From: Delphinapterus leucas
Lineage: Eukaryota > Chordata > Mammalia > Artiodactyla > Monodontidae
NCBI RefSeq assembly: GCF_002288925.2
Contig: NW_022098069.1
Location: 70,846,099-70,910,098 of the forward strand
DNA: 64,000 nt
Reading direction: 5' to 3'
The notes beneath the pieces are model-generated. The model saw only the letters and a program-made list of their open reading frames with translations, was not told the DNA's origin and ran no database searches. Positions 57,620 through 64,000 of this stretch are shown one piece after another; the first letter of the stretch is position 1; each line of letters begins with the position of its first letter. A program made the translations under genes and the position numbers.

Positions 57620-60600
57620 CTAAATTTCGTTTCTTCTTATGGCTGAGTAAAATTCCATTGTATATATGTGCCACATCTTCTTCATCCATTCATCTGTTGG
57701 TGGACACTTAGGTTGCTTCCATGTCCTGACTATTGTAAATAGAGCTGCAAAGAACATTGTGGTACATGACTCTTTTTGAATTATGGTTTTCTCAGGGTAT
57801 ATGCCCAGTAGTGGGATTGCTGGCTCGTATGGTAGTTCTATTTTAAATTTTTTAAGGAACCTCCATAATGTTCTCCATAGTGGCTGTATCAATTTACATT
57901 CCCACCAACAGTGCAAGAGGGTTCCCTTAGCTCCACACCATCTCCAGCATTTATTGTTTGTAGATTTTTAATGATGGCCACCTGACCAATGTGAGATGAT
58001 ATCTCATTGTAGTTTTGATTTGCATTTCTCTAATGATTAATGATGTTGAGCATTCTTTCATGTGTTTGTTGGCAATCTGTATATCTTCTTTGGAGTAATG
58101 TCTATTTAGGTCTTCTGCCCATTTTTCGATTGGGTTGTTTATTTTTTTGATATTGAGCTGCATGAGCTGCTTGTAAATTTTGGAGATTAATCTTTTGTCA
58201 GTTGCTTCATTTGCAAATATTTTCCCTCAATCTGAGGGTTGTCTTTTCCTCTTGTTTATGGTTTCCTTTGCTGTGCAAAAGCTTTTAAGTTTCATTAGGT
58301 CCCATTTGCTTATTTTTGTTTTTATTTCCATTTCTCTAGGAGGTGGGTCAAAAAGGATCTTGCTGTGATTTATGTCATAGAGTGTTCTGCCTATGTTTTC
58401 CTCTAAGAGTTTTACAGTGTCTGGCCTTGCATTTAGGTCTTTAATCTATTTTGAGTTTATTTTGTGTATGGTGTTAGGGAGTGTTCTAATTTCATTCATT
58501 TACATGTAGCTGACCAGTTTTCCCAGCACCACTTATTGAAGAGGCTGTCTTTTCTCCACTGTATATTCTTGTCTCCTTTATCAAAGATAAGGTGACCATA
58601 TGTGCGTGGGTTTATCTCTGGGCTTTCTATCCTGTTCCATTGATCCATATTTCTATTTTTGTGTCAGTACCATACTGTCTTGATTACTGTAGCTTTGTAG
58701 TATAGTCTGAAGTCAGGGAGCCTGATTCCTCCATCTCCGTTTTTCTTTCTCAAGATTGTTTGGCTATTCAGAGTCTTTTGTGTTTCCATACAAATTGTGA
58801 ATTTTTTTGTTCTAGTTCTGTGAAAAATGTCAGTGGTAGTTTGATAGGGATTGCATTGCATCTGTAAATTGCTTTGAGTAGTAAAGTCGTTTTCACAATG
58901 TTGATTCTTCCAATACAAGAACATGGTATATCTCTCCATCTATTTGTATCATCTTTAATTTCTTTCACCAGTGTCTTATAATTTTCTGCATACAGGTCTT
59001 TTGGCTCCTTAGGTAGGTTTATTCCTAGATATTTTATTATTTTTGTTGCTGTGGTAAATGGGAGTGTTTTTTTAATTTCACTTTCAGATTTTTCATCATT
59101 AGTGTATAGGAATGCAAGAGATTTCCGTGCATTAATTTTGTATCCTGCTACTTTACCAAATTCATTGATTAGCTCTAGTAGTATTCTGGTAGCATCTTTA
59201 AGATTCTCTATGTATAGTATCATGTCATCTGCAAATGGTGACAGCTTTACTTCTGTTTTCCGATTTGGATTCCTTTTATATCTTTTTCTTCTCTGATTGC
59301 TGTGGCTAACACTTCCAAAACTATGTTGAATAATAGTGGTGAGAGTGGGCAACCTTGTCTTGTTCCTGATCTTAGTGGAACTGGTTTCAGTTTTTCACCA
59401 TTGAGGACGATGTTTGCTGTGTGTTTGTCATATATGGCCTTTATTATGTTGAGGAAATTTCCCTCTATGTCTACTTTCTGCAGGGTTTTTATCATAAATG
59501 GGTGTTGAATTTTGTTGAAAGCTTTTTCTGCATCTATTGAGATGATCATATGGTTTTTCTCCTTCAATTTGTTAATATGGTGTATCACATTGATTGCTTT
59601 GCATATATTGAAGAATCCTTGCATTCCTGGGATGAACCCCACTTGATCACGGTGTATGATCCTTTTAATGTGCTGTTGGATTCTTTTGCCTAGTATTTTG
59701 TTGAGGATTTTTGCATCTATGTTCATGAGTGATATTGGCCTGTAGTTTTCTTTCTTTGTGACATCTTTGTCTGGTTTTGGTAACAGGGTGATGGTGGCCT
59801 CATAAAATGAGTTTGGGAGTGTTTCTCTCTCTGCGATATTTTGGAAGAGTTTGAGAAGGATAGGTGTTAGCTCTTCTCTAAATGTTTGATAGAATTTGCC
59901 TGTGAAGCCATCTGGTCCTGGGCTTTTGTGTATTGGAATATTTTTAATCACAGTTTCAATTTCAGTGCTATTGATTGGTCTGTTCATATTTTTTATCTCT
60001 TCCTGGTTCATTCTCGGAAGGTTGTGCATTTCTAAGAATTTGTCCATTTCTTCCAGGTTGTCCATTTTATTCGTATATAGTTGCTTTTAGTAATCTCTCA
60101 TGATCCTTTGTATTTCTGTGGTGTCAGTTGTTACTTTTCCTTTTTCATTTCTAATTCGAATGATTTGGGTCTTCTCCCTATTGTTCTTGATGAGTCTGGC
60201 TAATGGTTTATCAATTTTGTTTATCTTGTCAAAGAACCAGCTTTTAGTTTTATTGATCTTTGCTATCTTTTCCTTCATTTCTTTTTCATTTATTTCTGAT
60301 CTGACCTTTATGATTTCTTTCCTTCTGCTAACTTTGGGGTTTCTTTGTTCTTCTTTCTCTAATTGCTTTAGGTGTAAGGTTAACTTGTTTATTTTAGATG
60401 TTTCTTGTTTTTTGAGGTAAGATCGTATTGCTATAAACTTCCCTCTTAGAACTGCTTTTGCTGCATTCCATAGGTTTTGGGTCATCATGCTTTCACTGTC
60501 ATTTGTTTCTAGGTATTTTTTGATTTCCTCTTTGATTTCTTCAGTGATCTCTTGGTTACTAAGTAGTGTATTGTTTAGCCTCTATGTTTTTGTATTTTTT

Positions 60601-61321
60601 ACAGAATTTTTTCTGTAATTGATATCTAGTCTCATAGCATTGTGGTCGGAAAAGCTACTTGATACTATTTCAATTTTCTTAAATTTACCAAGGCTTGATT
60701 TGTGACCCAAGATATGATCTATCCTGGAGAATCTTCCATGAGTACTTGAGAAGAAAGTGTATTCTGTTGTTTTTGGATGGAATGTCCTATAAATATCAAT
60801 TAATTTCATCTTGTTTAATGTATCATTTCAAGCTTGTGTTTCCTTATTTATTTTCATTTCAGATGATATGACCATTGGTGAAAGTGGGGTGTTAAAGTTC
60901 CCTACTCTGTGTTACTGCCAATTTCCCCTTTTATGGCTGTTAGTATTTTCCTTATGTATTGAGGTGCTCCTAGTTTGGGCCCATAAATGTTTACAATTGT
61001 TATATCTTCTTGGATTGATCCCTTGATCATTATGTAGTGTCCTTCTTTGTCTCTTCTAATAGTCTTTGTTTTAAAGTCTATTTTGTCTGATATGAGAATT
61101 TCTACTCCAGTTTTCTTTTGATTTCCATTTGCATGGAATATCTTTTTCCATCCCCTCACTTTCAGGCTGTATGTGTCCCTAGGTCTCAAGTGGGTCTCTT
61201 GTAGACAGCATATATACGGGTATCATTTTTGTATCTATTCAGCCAGTCCATGTCTTTTGGTTGGAGCATTTAATCCATTCACATTTAAGGGAATTATCGA
61301 TATGTATGTTCTTATGACCAT
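57620..61321 (-). pseudogene. L1 ORF2 (endonuclease/reverse transcriptase), broken
   Basis: Likely start at 61321 (MVIRTYISI), stop at 57620-57622. Endonuclease: LQETHL (about 61188-61204) kept; the Asp of GDFN is Asn (GNFN, 60891-60902); SRIDHILG and SDHN (60633-60650) kept. RT: motif A SIDAEKAF (about 59520-59543), [10 protein letters not shown], and FADD (59224-59235) kept, but a frameshift separates the latter two near 59245-59250. C-terminal part in at least two frames (57951-58163, 57620-57916). In-frame stops include one at 61235-61237. The whole reading frame is split into at least eight pieces. In life this protein nicks target DNA and copies L1 RNA; this copy cannot. Confidence 0.9.
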
Positions 61322-61377
61322 TTTCTTAATTGTTTTGGGTGCGTTATTGTAGGTCTTTTCCTTCTCGTGTTTCATGC

Positions 61378-62236
61378 CTAGAGAAGTTCCTTTAGCATTT
61401 GTTGTAAAGCTGGTTTGGTGGTGCTTAATTCCCTTAGTTTTTGCTTGCCTGTAAAGGTTTTAATTTCTCTGCCATATCTGAATGAGATCCTTGCTGGGTA
61501 GAGTAATCTTGGCTATAGGTTTTTCCCCTTCATCGCATTAAATATGTCCTGCCCCTCCCTTCTGGCTTGCAGTTTCTGTTGAAAGATCAGCTGTTAATCT
61601 TATGGGGATTCCCTTGTATGTTATTTGTTGCTTTTCCCTTGCTGCTTTTAATATTTTCTCTTTGTATATAATTTTTGATAGTTTGATTAATATGTGTCTT
61701 GGTGTGTTTCTCCTTAGATTTATCCTGTCTCTCTGTGCTTCCTGGACTTGATTAGCTATTTCCTTTCCCATATTATGGAAGTTTTCAACTATAACCTCTT
61801 CAAATATTTTCTCAGTCCCTTTCTTTTTCTCTTCTTCTTCTGGCACCGCTATAATTCGAATGTTGGTGCTTTTAATGTTGTCCCAGAAGTCTCTTAGACT
61901 GTCCTCAATTCTTTTCATTCTTTTTTCTTTATTCTGCTCTGCAGTAGTTATTTCCACTATTTTATCTTCCAGGTCACTTATGCATTCTTCTGCCTCAGGT
62001 ATTCTGCTATTGATCCCTTCTAGAGAATTTTAAATTTCATTTATTTTGTTGTTCATCACTGTTTGTTTGCTCTTTAGTTCTTTTAGGTCCTTGTTAAACG
62101 TTTCTTGTATTTTCCCCAATCTATTTCCAAGATTTTGGATCATCTTTACTATCATTATTCTGAATTCTTTTTCAGGTAGACTGCCTATTTCCTCTTCATT
62201 TGTTAGGTCTGGTAGGGTTTTACCTTACTCCTTCAT
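61378..62236 (-). pseudogene. L1 ORF1 (RNA-binding protein), broken
   Basis: Likely start at 62236, where the frame reads ATG AAG GAG TAA: a stop at codon 4 (62225-62227), where related L1 copies have a Gln codon. The longest remaining open piece is 61538-61957, covering the central region with PEEEEKKKGTEKIFEE and RRNTPRHILIKLSK, then a frameshift after TADLSTET. A further stop lies near 62030. The stop of the original frame is at 61378-61380. ORF1p normally forms trimers through a coiled coil and coats L1 RNA. Confidence 0.85.
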
Positions 62237-64000
62237 CTGCTCTGTGTTTCTCTGTCATCTAATTTTGCTTAACTTACTGTGTTTGGGGTCTCCTTTTCAC
62301 AGGCTGCAGGTTTGCTGTTCCAGTTATTTTAGGTGTCTGCCCACAGTGGCTAAGGTTGGTGCAGTTGGTTGTGTAGGCTTCCTGGTGGAAGGGACTAGTG
62401 CCTGTATTCTGGTGGATGAAGCTGGATCTTGTCTTTCTGGTGGGCAGGTCCACGTCTGGTGGTGTGTTTTGGGGTGTCTGTGCCCTTATTATAATTTTAG
62501 GCAGCCTTTCTGCTAATGGGTGGGGTTGTGTTCCTGTCTTGCTAGTTGTTTGACATATGGTGTCCCACACTGGAGCTTGCTGGTCGTTGAGTGGAGCTGG
62601 GCATTGGTATTGAGATGGAGATATCTGAGAGATTTTCGCTACTTGATATTACATAGAGCTGTGAGGTCTCTGGTTGACCAATGTCCTGAACCTGGCTCTC
62701 CCACCTCAGAGGCACAGCCCTGATGCCTGGCTGGAGCACCAAGAGCCTGTCATCCACATGGCTCAGAATGAAAGGGAGAAAAATAAGAAAGAAAGAAAGA
62801 AAACATAAAATAAAGTTATTAAAATAAAAAATTATTTTAAAAATTATTTAAAAAGTAATTTAAAAAAAGGAAAGAAAGAAGAGAGCAATCAAACCAAAAA
62901 ACACATCCACCAATGATAACAAGCTTTTAAAAGTATAATGAAAAGAACAAAAACAAAAACAAAAATGGACAGACAGAACCCTAGGACAACTGGTAAAAGG
63001 AAAGCTATACAGACAAAATCACACAGAGATGCATACACATACACACTCACAAAAAGAGAAAAAGGCAAAAAAATATATATATATCGTTGCTCCCAAAGTC
63101 CACCTCCTCAATTTGGGATGATTCGTTGTCTATTCAGGTATTCCACAGATGCAGGATACATCAAGTTGATTGTGGAGCTTTAATCCGCTGCTCCTGAAGC
63201 TGCTGGGAGAGATTTCCCTTTCTCTTCTTTGTTCACACAGCTCCCGGGGCTCAGCTTTGGATTTGGACCCGCCTCTGTGTGTAGGTCCACTGAGGGCGTC
63301 TGTTCCCACTCAGACAGGACGGGGTTAAAGGAGCAACTGATTGGGGGGCTCTGGCTCACTCAGGCTGGGGGGAGGGAGGGGTACAGATGCAGGGCGAGGC
63401 TGCAGTGGCAGAGGCCAGCGTGACGTTGCACCAGCCTGAGGTGCGCCGTGCGTCCTCCCGGGGAAGTTGTCCCTGGATCCCGGGACTCTGGCAGTGGCGG
63501 GCTGCCCAGGCTCCCGGGAGGGGAGGTGTGGATAGTGACCTGTGCTCACACACAGGCTTCTTAGTGGTGGCAGCAGCAGCCTTAGCGTCTCATGCCCGTC
63601 TCTGGGGTCCACGCTGATAGTAGCGGCTCGCGCCTGTCTCTGGAGCTCATTTAGGCGGTGCTCTGAATCCCCTCTCCTCCTGCACCCTGAAATGATAGTC
63701 TCTTGCCTCTTAGGCAGCTCCAGACTTTTCCCGGACTCCCTCCAGGCTACCCGTGGTGCACTAACCCCCTTCAGGCTGTGTTCACGCTGCCGACCCCAGT
63801 CCTCTCCCTGGGGTCTGTCCTTTGAAGCCCGAGCCTCAACACGCAGCCCCGCCTGCCCTGGTGGGTGAGCAGACAAGTCTCTCGGGCTGGTGAGTGCTGG
63901 TCGGCACAGATCCTCTGTGCGGGAATCTCTTCACTTTTCCCTCCGCACCCCTGTTGCTGTGCTCTCCTCCGCGGCTCCGAAGCTTCCCCCCTCCACCACC
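62237..64000 (-). promoter_or_regulatory. L1 5'UTR, CpG-rich, truncated by window end
   Basis: At least 1.76 kb upstream of ORF1. The part from about 63190 to 64000 is rich in G+C and CpG and should contain the internal promoter of the L1. The part at 62760-62930 is A-rich with a GAAA repeat. A 183-codon open frame in L1 sense (63325-63876) and a 108-codon antisense frame (63542-63868) occur in the GC-rich part. These probably reflect high GC content and few stop codons rather than genes. Confidence 0.75.

Larger units (their letters stand above)
57141..64000 (-). mobile_element. Near full-length L1 LINE, defective, cut by window edge
   Basis: A single L1 of at least 6.86 kb on the - strand. 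From right to left it holds a CpG-rich 5'UTR (still continuing at 64000), ORF1, a short inter-ORF gap, ORF2 with endonuclease, reverse transcriptase and C-terminal Cys-rich region, a 3'UTR and a poly(A) tail (T-run at 57141-57148). It is 3'-complete and probably full length. ORF1 and ORF2 are both interrupted many times, so it cannot move on its own. The right target-site duplication is outside the window. Confidence 0.95.

Noticed and set aside
59051..60420. Several + strand frames with membrane-like stretches
   Set aside because: Antisense shadows of L1 ORF2.
62046..62516. 156-codon + strand frame
   Set aside because: Antisense to L1 ORF1 and 5'UTR; T-rich antisense of an A-rich element produces hydrophobic chance frames.
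63190..64000. CpG island of a host gene promoter
   Set aside because: It is continuous with the L1 and positioned as its 5'UTR; no host first exon is visible.

Overview
The window looks like a piece of a cetacean nuclear genome, most likely a toothed whale, from a gene desert or a very large intron. Three things point there. Eleven tRNA-derived SINEs of the CHR type share the core cttccctggtggcgcagtgg and the tail gagaggcccgcgtaccgc. One L1 and its 5'UTR are of the even-toothed-ungulate/cetacean kind. No ruminant signature (BovB, Bov-tA, ART2A) is seen, although other LTRs and L1s look cetartiodactyl. Family names rest on recalled consensus features, not on a database search.

I found no functional protein-coding gene, tRNA, rRNA or CRISPR array. 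Nearly all open frames are chance frames, frames inside SINEs (the recurring LRSTGSG...GSAA / PLHRQADSQPL peptides are translated SINE), or relics of L1 and endogenous retroviruses.

Layout. 0-9 kb: AT-rich DNA with layered old L1 fragments, an L2 split by an L1, and an LTR sitting in an L1. 9-14 kb: a long-form SINE, TA-rich repeats and two halves of an old L1. 14.3-19.4 kb: an ERVL-type provirus in + orientation with LTR-like ends, a decayed reverse transcriptase, RNase H and dUTPase, but no integrase. A ~182 bp piece of its 3' part is repeated 2 kb downstream. 19-30 kb: L2, MIR, two SINEs, an LTR-like repeat and long featureless AT-rich DNA. 30.9-32.5 kb: a second, more eroded ERVL-like relic. 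32.6-41.1 kb: L2, MIR, SINEs and a 5'-truncated L1 with a 17 bp target-site duplication. 41.6-44.1 kb: a class I ERV relic on the - strand whose LTR still shows a TATA box and poly(A) signal. 44-57 kb: five SINEs in largely unique DNA. 57.1-64 kb: a near full-length L1 on the - strand, running off the right edge inside its CpG-rich 5'UTR; both ORFs are broken.

The window therefore records successive retroelement insertions, with nesting and target-site duplications giving relative order: MIR and L2 oldest, then ERVL and old L1, then the class I LTR and CHR SINEs, with the 57-64 kb L1 among the younger. I see no evidence of an undescribed functional system. The best leads are the local duplication of ERV-derived sequence and the ERVL copy that keeps dUTPase traces while lacking integrase.
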